The translations under genes and the position numbers were made by a program. 64,000 bases of DNA from Mycobacterium neglectum (lineage in GTDB: Bacteria; Actinomycetota; Actinomycetes; Mycobacteriales; Mycobacteriaceae). Positions 47,667 through 55,102 of this stretch are shown piece by piece (the stretch's first letter is position 1; each line of letters begins with the position of its first letter). The notes below the pieces were generated by a model. That model worked only from the letters and a program-made list of their open reading frames with translations, had not been told where the DNA came from and did not search any database. The DNA lies in contig NZ_NVQE01000006.1 in assembly GCF_002591975.1 (NCBI RefSeq), positions 62,001 through 126,000 of the forward strand, written 5' to 3'.

Positions 47667-48635
47667 CTAACTGGCCTCGCGGCCGACGTGTGCCCACCGG
47701 GGATCGTTGGGCAGTGGGCCGTGCTTCAGGGCGTTGGCGACCGCGTCCCGGTACCCGGTGAGACCGCCGGGCTTTGGTCCGATGACTGCGTCGATGTCAT
47801 GTTCGCCCATCACCGCGTCGACCTCCAGTGATTCGATCAGCGGCCGCGCCAGACCCGGCGGCATGGGTGTGACGAGACCGATCCACAAGCTGGCGATGGT
47901 CGGTGTCAGGAATGGAATCGCGATGATGATCCGCCGTCGCAGGCCCGCGACCGCGGCATAGCCCTGCATCATGTCGCCGTACTCGAGAACATCCGGGCCG
48001 CCGATATCCCATGTGCGTGACGCGGGTATGTCAGCGGTGGCGGCTTCGGCCAGGTAGTGCAGCACGTCGTCGATGGCGATGGGCTGGATTTTGTTGTGCA
48101 CCCACTTCGGGGTCGTCATCGCAGGCAGCCGGTGGATGAGATGTCGCATCATCTCGAACGACGCCGAGCCCGAGCCGACCACGATCCCGGCTTGCAGCAC
48201 GACCGTCTCGATCCCGGAGGCCAGCAGGATCTCTCCGACCGCGACCCGCGACCGCAGATGCGGCGACAGATTCTTTCCGGACGGATGTAGCCCACCCAGA
48301 TACACCAGACGTTTCACGCCTGTCTTCTGCGCCGCGGCGACGACATTGCGCGCCGACCGGGCCTCGTCTTCGACGAAATCCGACGAGGTACCCATCGAGT
48401 GCACCAGGTAATAGACGACGTCGACGCCGTCGAACGCTGCGATCAGCGACTCGGGGTCACCGAGGTCCCCGCGCTCCACCTTGACCCGATCTCGCCATTC
48501 GATGTCGGCGAGCTTGTCCGGGTTGCGTGCCAGCACGCGCACGTCGTGGCCGCGCTCCAGCAGAACGGGCGTCAGCCGGCCACCGATGTAGCCGGTCGCA
48601 CCGGTCACCAGACAGCGCAGCTCATCAGCGGACAT
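47667..48635 (-). CDS. NAD(P)-binding atypical SDR (epimerase/complex I NDUFA9-like)
   Basis: 322 residues. The N-terminal motif LVTGATGYIGGRLTPVLLERGHDVRVLARNPDKL (about residues 9-42) and YYLVHSMGTSSDFVEDEARSARN, VYLGGLHP, QAGIVVGSGSASFEMMRHLIHRLP match the extended/atypical SDR group related to YcfA-type and NDUFA9-like proteins. The YxxxK pair is not evident. It may use NADPH on a quinone or lipid-type compound; the role is unclear. It is convergent with purF. Confidence 0.82.
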   Translation of the reverse strand: MSADELRCLVTGATGYIGGRLTPVLLERGHDVRVLARNPDKLADIEWRDRVKVERGDLGDPESLIAAFDGVDVVYYLVHSMGTSSDFVEDEARSARNVVAAAQKTGVKRLVYLGGLHPSGKNLSPHLRSRVAVGEILLASGIETVVLQAGIVVGSGSASFEMMRHLIHRLPAMTTPKWVHNKIQPIAIDDVLHYLAEAATADIPASRTWDIGGPDVLEYGDMMQGYAAVAGLRRRIIIAIPFLTPTIASLWIGLVTPMPPGLARPLIESLEVDAVMGEHDIDAVIGPKPGGLTGYRDAVANALKHGPLPNDPRWAHVGREAS

Positions 48636-48670
48636 TCACGCGGAATCACCGTTCTGGGCCTTCGGCAAAC

Positions 48671-49108
48671 CTAAATCGGGCAGCCGGCTGCATCAGGCAC
48701 GGACACGGACAGCGGGATGCCCGTCGGCTGGATGTAGACAACCCACAGCACCACCGGGACGGGGCCCAGGTTGCGGCCGTTGTGTGGGTGCCCGGGCCCG
48801 ATGTCTTCGGTGATCGGGGTGCCTGCCGGATCGACGACGTCCTTGCAGTCCGCCATGGTGCGGGTCAGGGTGCCTTCCCTGACGAGGGCGAATACCCGAC
48901 CGTCGTGGTAGTGCCAGCCGGTGCTGCCGCCGGGCGCGATGGTGATCCTGCGGGTGACGTAGTCGATGCCGTCGACGGTGGACTGACTGAGGACATCCGA
49001 ATCGACGTTGACGGCGGGGGTAGCGACCGCGCCGGTGGGGGCGATGAGAGCTGCGGCTGCGGTCAGAACCACAGGCAGGGCCGGTGCGAACCAGCGAACA
49101 AGTTTCAT
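48671..49108 (-). CDS. Secreted cupin-domain protein
   Basis: 145 residues. The ATG at 49108 gives a clear Sec signal (KLVRWFAPALPVVLTAAAALIAP, cleavage near ATPA at residues 30-31). The mature part is a single cupin barrel: ITIAPGGSTGWHYHDGRVFALVREGTLTR with the HxH pair, and a second His in GPGHPHNGRN. Two Cys (ADCKD, AGCPI) may pair. Metal binding is likely and the activity unknown. A longer ORF upstream would hide the signal peptide. Confidence 0.82.
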   Translation of the reverse strand: MKLVRWFAPALPVVLTAAAALIAPTGAVATPAVNVDSDVLSQSTVDGIDYVTRRITIAPGGSTGWHYHDGRVFALVREGTLTRTMADCKDVVDPAGTPITEDIGPGHPHNGRNLGPVPVVLWVVYIQPTGIPLSVSVPDAAGCPI

Positions 49109-49203
49109 GGTCGGACACATTCTCACAACCGGCGAGCCCTTGGCGACCCGCCGGCCGAGAATGCGATCCGCGAGGACAATGAACCTGGCGCCGTCATCCC
49201 CGG

Positions 49204-49209
49204 TAGCCT
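49204..49209 (+). promoter_or_regulatory. Probable -10 element of purM (leaderless type)
   Basis: TAGCCT ends eight bases before the purM ATG, with no ribosome-binding site between, similar to purD and purB. Confidence 0.45.
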
Positions 49210-49217
49210 TGTGCCCG

Positions 49218-50288
49218 ATGACCGAACGCGCCGAACCTGCCGGCATCTCCTACGCGTCGGCCGGGGTCGACATCGAAGCCGGTGACCGCGCCGTCGAACT
49301 TCTGAAACCGCTGGCCAAAAAGGCCACCAGACCTGAAGTGCGGGGCGGGCTCGGCGGATTCGCCGGCCTGTTCGCGCTGCGCAGCTATCGGGAACCGGTG
49401 CTGGCGTCGTCGACCGACGGTGTAGGCACCAAGCTCGCGGTCGCCCAGGCGATGGACAAGCACGACACCGTCGGCATCGACCTCGTTGCGATGGTCGTCG
49501 ACGATCTCGTGGTGTGCGGCGCCGAACCACTGTTCCTGCAGGATTACATCGCGGTGGGACGTACGGTTCCCGAGCGGATCTCCGAGCTGGTGGCAGGTAT
49601 CGCCAACGGGTGCGTGTTGGCCGGTTGCGCGTTGCTTGGCGGGGAGACCGCCGAGCACCCCGGACTGATGGCGCCCGATCATTACGACATCTCGGGCACC
49701 GGCGTCGGCGTCGTCGAGGCCGACGACGTGCTGGGCCCAGACCGGGTCAAGCCCGGTGACGTCCTCATCGGGATGTCGTCGACCGGTCTGCACTCCAACG
49801 GATACTCACTGGCCCGCAAGGTCCTGTTGGAGATCGACCGGATGAACCTCGCCGGGCATGTCGAAGAGTTCGGTCGCACACTCGGTGAAGAGCTGCTGGA
49901 GCCGACTCGCATCTACGCCAAAGACTGCCTCGCATTGATCGCGGAGACGCAGGTCCGTACCTTCTGCCACGTCACCGGTGGCGGGCTGGCAGGCAATATC
50001 GAGCGGGTCGTACCGCCCGGCCTCACGGCCGAAATCGACCGTGGCACATGGACTCCCGCGCCGGTGTTCGCGATGATCGCGCAGCGTGGCCGCGTCGAGC
50101 GTGCCGAAATGGAGAAGACGTTCAACCTTGGAGTCGGCATGGTCGCCGTCGTCGCGCCTGAGGACACCGATCGCGCGCTGGCGGTACTGACGGCCCGCCA
50201 TCTCAACTGCTGGATCCTGGGGACCGTCACCAAGGGCGGTAAGGACAGCCCACGAGCCAAGCTCGTGGGCCAGCACCCGCGCTTCTAA
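49218..50288 (+). CDS. purM: Phosphoribosylformylglycinamidine cyclo-ligase (AIR synthetase)
   Basis: Fifth step of IMP synthesis: FGAM plus ATP give AIR. It has 356 residues, normal length. GISYASAGVDIEAGDRAVELLKP opens the protein. LASSTDGVGTKLAVAQ (about residues 61-76), DDLVVCGAEPLFLQDY (about 95-110), GGETAEHPGL and HVTGGGLAGNIERV (about 255) are the standard motifs. The ATG at 49218 is preferred over upstream in-frame codons that would overlap the divergent cupin gene. Confidence 0.97.
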   Translation: MTERAEPAGISYASAGVDIEAGDRAVELLKPLAKKATRPEVRGGLGGFAGLFALRSYREPVLASSTDGVGTKLAVAQAMDKHDTVGIDLVAMVVDDLVVCGAEPLFLQDYIAVGRTVPERISELVAGIANGCVLAGCALLGGETAEHPGLMAPDHYDISGTGVGVVEADDVLGPDRVKPGDVLIGMSSTGLHSNGYSLARKVLLEIDRMNLAGHVEEFGRTLGEELLEPTRIYAKDCLALIAETQVRTFCHVTGGGLAGNIERVVPPGLTAEIDRGTWTPAPVFAMIAQRGRVERAEMEKTFNLGVGMVAVVAPEDTDRALAVLTARHLNCWILGTVTKGGKDSPRAKLVGQHPRF

Positions 50289-50291
50289 GGG

Positions 50292-50468
50292 TCAGCGACG
50301 CCAGTCGTCGTCGTCGGCCGCGTCGTCGTCGGCCAACCTATCGGTGCCGTTGAGATCGTCAGCGCCCGCTAATTCACGCTGCAACTGCGTGAAATCGGTC
50401 TGTGGTGAGCTGTACTTGAGCTCACGAGCAACCTTGGTCTGCTTTGCCTTCGCCCGGCCGCGGCCCAT
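50292..50468 (-). CDS. DUF3073 small basic-acidic protein (Rv0810c-like)
   Basis: 58 residues. The N-terminus GRGRAKAKQTKVARELKYSSPQTDF is basic and strongly typical of the DUF3073 family next to purM in actinobacteria; the C-terminus is aspartate-rich. No function is known. A perfect 12-base palindrome, GGGGGTACCCCC (50469-50480), abuts the ATG and could hide or shape the initiation region. It ends 3 bases from the convergent purM stop. Confidence 0.88.
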   Translation of the reverse strand: MGRGRAKAKQTKVARELKYSSPQTDFTQLQRELAGADDLNGTDRLADDDAADDDDWRR

Positions 50469-50593
50469 GGGGGTACCCCCTCGCGCAATAACGGAGCGGC
50501 CCAAACTTCGAGCGGCTCCGATCTGAGTGTCATTTATCGTCCTGCCAACACTTTACCGTGCCTCGGTGCGGTGTGCTGGCAGGCCCATCTGAG

Positions 50594-51667
50594 TCAGCGC
50601 GCGCCGCCTCGTAGCTGTTCCACCGCGAGGCGTCCCGCACCCGTCGCATCGGGTGGCGGCATCGAGTCGGCGTCGATCACAGCGGCCACCGTCGACTCGC
50701 CGCCGGTGGTCAGTTCGGTGTCGGCGGGCAGGCTCCGCTTGAGCAGTGCCAGGGCGATCGGCCCCTCGTCGACGTGGTCGACCACGGTGCCGAGCCGGCC
50801 AACGGCTCGTCCGCCGGCAAGTATCGGGTCACCGGTCACCGGCCGATCCCCGGATCCATCGAGGTGCAGCAGCACCAACATCCGCGGTGGTTTGCCCAGG
50901 TTATGAACGCGAGCGACGGTCTCCTGACCGCGATAGCAGCCCTTGTCCAGATGAACCGCCGTGCCGATCCAGCCGACCTCATGCGGAATCGTGCGCTCGT
51001 CGGTGTCGACCCCGAGCCTGGCCCGCAACGCGGTGACGCGGTGCGCCTCGTAAGCCCAGACGCCCGCGGGGCGCACCCCGGCCGCCACGAGCAGGTCGCG
51101 CCATGAGGCGATCGCCGTCCGCGGCACCACCAGGTCCAGCTCGATACCGCGACCGGCCATCCGGCGCAGGAAACCACCGTCGGGGAACGCCACGGCCGTC
51201 ATTTCGGCCGGTAGCGAAGCAACGCCGAGCGCCTCGAGCACGGCGGGGTCCGCCAGCCGCGGGCCGAGCAGCGACAGAACCGCCAGATCGGCGGGTTCGA
51301 CGACCACGTCGGACCAGAAGACCATCCTGCGCAGATAGGCCGTCAGCGGTTCGCCGCGCCACGATTCCGTATCGAGGTACGTGACGCCGCCCAACTCCGT
51401 CTGGATCCAGTGATCTTCCACACGACCCTGGCCGTCGAGGCTCAGGTTCTCGGTCACGGTGCCGTCGGCGGGGTCGCTGACGTGCTGAGTGGAGATGCTG
51501 TGCAGCCAGGTGTTGCGGTCACCGCCGGTCAGGGTGATCACGGCACGTTGTGAACGGTCCACCAGGACGGCCTCATCGATCGCGGCCCGCTGTTCTCCCA
51601 GCGGATCGCCGTGGTGCCAGACGGCGGCGGCGTCGGGCCCGGTGTCGGGGGCAGGTACGGCTGACAT
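50594..51667 (-). CDS. YgfZ/GcvT-family folate-binding protein (Rv0811c-like)
   Basis: 357 residues. The YgfZ signature KGCYRGQETVARVHNLG is intact (about residues 241-257), with the conserved Cys. The GcvT-like barrel starts at about residue 30 (LVDRSQRAVITLTGGDRNTWLHSI). The family helps repair or assemble Fe-S enzymes using folate (established for E. coli YgfZ). It is divergent from the PabC-like gene, with 32 bases between starts. PurF here also has Fe-S-type cysteines. Confidence 0.92.
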   Translation of the reverse strand: MSAVPAPDTGPDAAAVWHHGDPLGEQRAAIDEAVLVDRSQRAVITLTGGDRNTWLHSISTQHVSDPADGTVTENLSLDGQGRVEDHWIQTELGGVTYLDTESWRGEPLTAYLRRMVFWSDVVVEPADLAVLSLLGPRLADPAVLEALGVASLPAEMTAVAFPDGGFLRRMAGRGIELDLVVPRTAIASWRDLLVAAGVRPAGVWAYEAHRVTALRARLGVDTDERTIPHEVGWIGTAVHLDKGCYRGQETVARVHNLGKPPRMLVLLHLDGSGDRPVTGDPILAGGRAVGRLGTVVDHVDEGPIALALLKRSLPADTELTTGGESTVAAVIDADSMPPPDATGAGRLAVEQLRGGAR

Positions 51668-51699
51668 ACCTCGACTTTACGGCGCTACGCTTCTTGGCC

Positions 51700-52608
51700 A
51701 TGGTGAGCCAACCTGCAGTCCTGGTCACGCTCGACGGAGAACTGCACGACCCGCAGGCCCCGCTGCTGCACGCCGACGACCTTGCGGCTGTCCGTGGTGA
51801 CGGAATCTTCGAGACGCTTCTGATCCGCGACGGCGGGCCCTGCCTGTTGGAGTCCCATTTAGGCCGGCTCACGCAGTCGGCGACCATGATGGACCTGCCC
51901 GCGCCGGATCTTCCACGCTGGCGCGTGGCGGTGAGCGTGGCGGTCAAGCAGTGGCTTGCCGATGGCGGAGGCGAGGGAGTGCTGCGGCTCGTCTACAGCC
52001 GTGGGCGCGAGACCGGAGCCGGAGGGCCGGCGACATCCAGCAGCGGCTCACCGTGCACAGCGTTCGCGACCATCGGCGCGGTGCCTGCCCGGGTGGCCGA
52101 CGCGCGCGCCGGCGGGGTCGCGGCGCTGACGCTGGCGCGCGGCCTGCCGGCCGACGGTGCGACCGAGATGCCGTGGCTCCTCGCGGGTGCCAAGACGCTG
52201 TCCTACGCGGTGAACATGGCCGCGCTGCGGCACGCCGAACGGCGCGGCGCAGGCGACGTGATCTTCGTCGGCTCCGACGGGCTGATCTTGGAGGGGCCGC
52301 GTTCGACGGTGGTGGTCGCCACCGACCTCGGCGGCACTCCGGCGCTGCTGACTCCGCCGCCGTGGTATCCGATCCTTCGCGGAACCACGCAGCAGGCGCT
52401 GTTCGAAGTAGCCCGCAACAAGGGATACGACTGCGACTACCGAGCTCTGCGGCCCGCTGATCTGCTTGCAGCGCAGGGAGTTTGGCTCGTATCGAGCATC
52501 ACGCTCGCTGCGCGGGTCCACACGTTGGACGGAAAGCCGTTGCCGCCCGCCCCGTTGGCGGGCGAAATCACCGAACTCGTCGACGCTGCAATCGTCTGTG
52601 ATCGCTGA
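51700..52608 (+). CDS. Class IV aminotransferase / aminodeoxychorismate lyase-like (Rv0812-like)
   Basis: 302 residues, PLP enzyme of fold type IV. AVRGDGIFETLLIRDG (about residues 29-44) opens the fold. The Schiff-base lysine is in LLAGAKTLSYAVNM (near residue 165), and the phosphate-binding part is FVGSDGLILEGPRSTVVV (near 190). It could be PabC (4-amino-4-deoxychorismate to 4-aminobenzoate) or a D-/branched-chain aminotransferase. The folate-linked YgfZ next door makes PabC attractive but not certain. TACGCT lies eight bases before the ATG. Confidence 0.85.
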   Translation: MVSQPAVLVTLDGELHDPQAPLLHADDLAAVRGDGIFETLLIRDGGPCLLESHLGRLTQSATMMDLPAPDLPRWRVAVSVAVKQWLADGGGEGVLRLVYSRGRETGAGGPATSSSGSPCTAFATIGAVPARVADARAGGVAALTLARGLPADGATEMPWLLAGAKTLSYAVNMAALRHAERRGAGDVIFVGSDGLILEGPRSTVVVATDLGGTPALLTPPPWYPILRGTTQQALFEVARNKGYDCDYRALRPADLLAAQGVWLVSSITLAARVHTLDGKPLPPAPLAGEITELVDAAIVCDR

Positions 52609-52614
52609 GCGCTG

Positions 52615-52632
52615 AACCGAGAAAAATCGGTT
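52615..52632 (+). terminator. Hairpin after the class IV aminotransferase gene
   Basis: AACCGA, loop GAAAAA, TCGGTT: perfect 6-bp stem starting 7 bases after the stop codon, followed by a T-richer stretch (TTGTCGCCTTCTTTG). A weak intrinsic terminator is likely, separating the gene from the element that follows. Confidence 0.45.
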
Positions 52633-52659
52633 GTCGCCTTCTTTGTGCGCGAGTACCGT
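52631..52659 (+). promoter_or_regulatory. Promoter for the small-ORF element
   Basis: TTGTCG (52631-52636), a 17-base gap, then TACCGT (52654-52659). This is a good SigA-type spacing and predicts a start near 52666, just before the strong Shine-Dalgarno at 52675. Confidence 0.5.
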
Positions 52660-52693
52660 CGCTCGTACACAGGGAAGGAGGTGGTCCGAGAAA

Positions 52694-52732
52694 TTGATTG
52701 ACTTATGGACATGTGAGGTGGCTGCGAGCTAG
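52694..52732 (+). CDS. Putative 12-codon peptide with strong Shine-Dalgarno
   Basis: From a TTG start the frame reads M-I-D-L-W-T-C-E-V-A-A-S and stops. AAGGAGGTGG (52675-52684) is among the strongest 16S-matching sites in the window and has no other gene after it; the 12-base gap to TTG is long. The stop codon lies in the loop of a hairpin (GCTGC 52721-52725 / GCAGC 52732-52736). Two more hairpins follow (GGGGA/TCCCC enclosing CGCC/GGCG, 52741-52776; and 52786-52838). It may be a leader peptide or part of a structured RNA. I have a vague memory of a similar conserved stretch in other actinobacteria but cannot name it. Confidence 0.45.
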   Translation: MIDLWTCEVAAS

Positions 52733-52785
52733 CAGCGCCAGGGGATCATCCGCCTGCGCGCGCTGGCGAATTCCCCGCAGTCACC

Positions 52786-52838
52786 CGGCCCCCGAGCCCT
52801 TCGGTTTTGTCCAACCAGGAACAACGGCTCGGGGGCCG
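52786..52838 (+). terminator. 13-bp perfect GC-rich stem-loop
   Basis: CGGCCCCCGAGCC (52786-52798) and GGCTCGGGGGCCG (52826-52838) pair perfectly around a 27-base loop. There is no T-run. It may terminate the small transcript from about 52666 or be its functional domain. It lies 50 bases before the binding-protein gene, so an attenuator is also possible. Confidence 0.5.
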
Positions 52839-52888
52839 CACCATATCCAGGGCGTCCCTGGTGTTGGCGTCGTCTCCATCCGTGCGCG

Positions 52889-53752
52889 ATGATGCGGCAC
52901 ATGGGCAAAAGGTGGTGGCTGGCGGCCCTGCTGGCCGTAGCCACGTCGGCGACCGGTACCGCCTGCGCTCCGACCGTCGACCAGAGCGCCTCTGCAGGCC
53001 CTGGAAACTGCACCAAGGATTCGCTGTCGACGCTCTATCCCGGCATCTTCACAGTCGGTACCGATCAGCCCGCCTACCCGCCCTGGTACATGGGCGATGA
53101 CCCGACGAACGGTGAGGGGTTCGAAAGCGCGCTCGCGTTCGCCGTCGCGGGAAGCCTCGGCTACTCCCGCGAAGAGGTGCGCTGGGTACGGGTTCCGTTC
53201 AACGGAGCTTTGGAGGCGGGTCCGAAGACGTTTGACGCCAATCTTTCTCAGTTCTCGATCACGGACCAACGCAAGGCGTCCGTCGACTTCTCGTCTCCCT
53301 ATTTCGACGTCACCCAGGTTGTCGTCACGACGGACACCTCACCGGCGGCGCGTATGCGCAGCATCGGCGATCTGAAGAAGACACAGCTCGGTGTGCAGGT
53401 CGGCACGACCAGTCATACCGCGGCCATTGCGGTCGGGGGCGAGCGCCCCGTCGAGGTGTACAACACCAACGCCGATGCCAAGCTGGCCTTGAGCACCGGG
53501 GAGATCGACGCCCTGGTCGCTGATCTTCCGACGGCGTTCGCCGTAGCAGGCGAACTGCTCGGCGGGAGGATCGTCGGACAGCTTCCCGCGGAGGCGGAGA
53601 GCATGGAACAGTTCGGCATCGTGCTCGACAAGAACAGTCCGCTCACCCGGTGCGTGTCATCCGTCGTGGACGGATTGCGTTCGGACGGGACGCTGTCGCG
53701 CCTGGAACACGAGTGGCTGGCCGATGCGGGCAGCGCGCCCGTACTCGGTTAA
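52889..53752 (+). CDS. Amino-acid-type ABC transporter substrate-binding lipoprotein
   Basis: 287 residues of the SBP_bac_3 family. The N-terminus KRWWLAALLAVATSATGTAC is a lipoprotein-type signal with the lipid Cys near residue 27. The binding fold follows: FTVGTDQPAYPPWYMGD, EGFESALAFAVAGSLGY, SQFSITDQRKASVDFSSPYFDV and LGVQVGTTSHTAAI. It should capture a polar amino acid or similar solute outside the membrane. No permease or ATPase gene is near, so its transporter is elsewhere. The start may instead be the ATG at 52901. Its stop overlaps that of the convergent small lipoprotein gene (TTAA). Confidence 0.85.
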   Translation: MMRHMGKRWWLAALLAVATSATGTACAPTVDQSASAGPGNCTKDSLSTLYPGIFTVGTDQPAYPPWYMGDDPTNGEGFESALAFAVAGSLGYSREEVRWVRVPFNGALEAGPKTFDANLSQFSITDQRKASVDFSSPYFDVTQVVVTTDTSPAARMRSIGDLKKTQLGVQVGTTSHTAAIAVGGERPVEVYNTNADAKLALSTGEIDALVADLPTAFAVAGELLGGRIVGQLPAEAESMEQFGIVLDKNSPLTRCVSSVVDGLRSDGTLSRLEHEWLADAGSAPVLG

Positions 53753-54018
53753 CCGGCCGGACCGGGGGCCAGGGACGAGCAGGTCTGCATGGCCTCGTTC
53801 CACGCGTCGGGGTCCACGCCCGGCGGCGGTCCGGCCATCGGGCCAGGCGCTGCGGGCACCCCGTGCTCACCGAGGCACTGCGCCAGCGAGCCGTGTCCGG
53901 TCGGCGCGACCTCCGACTGCTCGGTGGTCGATTGTTCGGCGGGAGGATTCGACGCACACCCGGCCAGGATGCCCGTCGCGACCAGGATTTGTGCCACGGC
54001 CAACCATGACAGGCGCAT
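53749..54018 (-). CDS. Small putative lipoprotein
   Basis: 89 residues. The N-terminal signal RLSWLAVAQILVATGILAGC ends in a good lipobox (LAGC, Cys21). The mature part is short, proline/glycine-rich and has two more Cys (AQCLGEHG, MQTCSSL) that could pair. No family is recognised. Its start overlaps the nitrobindin stop at 54018, so the genes are coupled. Likely envelope-anchored. Confidence 0.7.
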   Translation of the reverse strand: MRLSWLAVAQILVATGILAGCASNPPAEQSTTEQSEVAPTGHGSLAQCLGEHGVPAAPGPMAGPPPGVDPDAWNEAMQTCSSLAPGPAG

Positions 54019-54647
54019 CAGCCGACGTACCTAGACAGCCGCGCGGAAAGGTGCGGCACCAGGCCACCATCGGCATCGACGCGTTCCTCGACGTAAGCCA
54101 GATCGCCACCCTCGACGATGCCGTAGAGCCGCTTGGCGCCACCGACCAGCATCCCGGACTTGGTGCGCGCCAACGCGTCGGTGGCCAGCTCCCACGACGA
54201 CTGGTTCAAGGGGCGGCCGTAGAACAACTCGACGTAGCCGGCCGAATGGGCCAGCAGCAGCTCTATCGCCTGACTTTCGGTGAGATCGGCAGGGTCGTCG
54301 ATGAACCGCCAGAATCCGGACTCACGCAACGAGGGGCCCTCGTATTCGCCGGCCTCGGTGATTCGCCACGATCGGGCCTCCCAGATCAGATAGTCACCGC
54401 CGTCATGGCTGACCACGATCTGCTGGCCGAAGCGGTAGTCGCCCTCGGATCCGCGGCCCTCACCTTCCCCGCGCCACACCCCGACGAGTGGGAGCAGCGC
54501 AAGCAACGCGTCGTTGAGGTTCGCGCCCGCACGGAGATTCGCGGTGTCGGGCGGAGCCGGAAGGTCGTCGAAGGCCGGGATATTCCGGGCCGCGGTGATT
54601 TTCGCGCGCTCGGCCGCGGCCGCGACGGCGTCGTCGCCGGAAGTCAC
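54018..54647 (-). CDS. Nitrobindin-like heme-binding beta-barrel (Rv0813c-like)
   Basis: 209 residues. The family motif GVWRGEGEG (about residues 55-63) opens a ten-strand barrel like THAP4/nitrobindin and Rv0813c. RRSWRIT-like strand ARSWRIT and the C-terminal [23 protein letters not shown] fit. The heme-iron His is not obvious in my reading, and binding must be tested. Family proteins handle NO or peroxynitrite. It begins on the stop of the 32-residue membrane peptide gene (GTGA). Confidence 0.87.
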   Translation of the reverse strand: MTSGDDAVAAAAERAKITAARNIPAFDDLPAPPDTANLRAGANLNDALLALLPLVGVWRGEGEGRGSEGDYRFGQQIVVSHDGGDYLIWEARSWRITEAGEYEGPSLRESGFWRFIDDPADLTESQAIELLLAHSAGYVELFYGRPLNQSSWELATDALARTKSGMLVGGAKRLYGIVEGGDLAYVEERVDADGGLVPHLSARLSRYVG

Positions 54648-54742
54648 GACTCGTCGGTGATGAGGCGGTAGATCGTGTACACGGCGAACCAGGTAATGAC
54701 CACCACCGCAGCGATCAGCAGGATCTCGAAGAGCAGCACCAC
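54644..54742 (-). CDS. Small single-pass membrane protein, 32 residues
   Basis: GTG start at 54742. The product is one hydrophobic helix, [20 protein letters not shown], followed by [16 protein letters not shown] (54750-54755) lies seven bases before the GTG, the leaderless pattern. Its TGA overlaps the nitrobindin GTG. The coding reading rests on the coupling, hydrophobic profile and promoter spacing. It is too short for usual gene finders. No function is known. Confidence 0.6.
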   Translation of the reverse strand: MVLLFEILLIAAVVVITWFAVYTIYRLITDES

Positions 54743-54749
54743 GGCAGAA

Positions 54750-54755
54750 AGTCTA
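54750..54755 (-). promoter_or_regulatory. Probable -10 element of the small membrane protein-nitrobindin-lipoprotein unit
   Basis: TAGACT on the minus strand, seven bases before the GTG at 54742. It predicts a leaderless three-gene mRNA running to 53749. Confidence 0.45.
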
Positions 54756-54798
54756 GCCGCACAACCGCCGACGACTCTCCGCGACCGAGCGGAGAAGG

Positions 54799-55101
54799 TC
54801 AGGCGACCTTGACGTCGACCTCGTGGATGCCGGCGCCCGACGGTGCGACGCTGGCATCGCCGTTGCCCGCTGGGGACAGCGCGCGCAGGGTCCAGGTGCC
54901 GGGTGCGGCGAAGAACCGGAAGTCACCGGTGGCCGATGCGACGACCTCGGCCGTGAACTCGTCAGAGGCGTCCAGCAGGCGCACGAATGCGCCACCGACG
55001 CTCTGACCGGAGCCGTCGACGACGCGACCGGTGATTACGGTTTCCTTCTCCAGGTCAACGCCGGCAGGCAGCGTCTGTCCTTGCTTCGGTGCAGAGCACA
55101 T
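54799..55101 (-). CDS. sseC: DUF1416 protein SseC
   Basis: 100 residues, as in M. tuberculosis SseC. The N-terminus CSAPKQGQTLPAGVDLEKETVITGRVVD and the beta-sandwich region GGAFVRLLDASDEFTAEVVASATGDFRFFAAPGTWTLRAL are a transthyretin/carboxypeptidase-regulatory-like fold. Cys2 may react or bind a partner. It is linked to thiosulfate sulfurtransferase by operon: the ATG is 1 base from the cysA stop. A role in sulfur transfer is inferred from context. Confidence 0.93.
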   Translation of the reverse strand: MCSAPKQGQTLPAGVDLEKETVITGRVVDGSGQSVGGAFVRLLDASDEFTAEVVASATGDFRFFAAPGTWTLRALSPAGNGDASVAPSGAGIHEVDVKVA

Positions 55102-55102
55102 A

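Noticed and set aside
50469..50480. GGGGGTACCCCC palindrome before the DUF3073 gene as a restriction or recombination site
   Set aside because: A short GC palindrome is not rare here; more likely part of the initiation region. Kept only as a remark in the gene entry.
52786..52838. 13-bp stem considered as transposon inverted repeats
   Set aside because: The arms are only 27 bases apart, with no transposase or target duplication; a hairpin in RNA is simpler.
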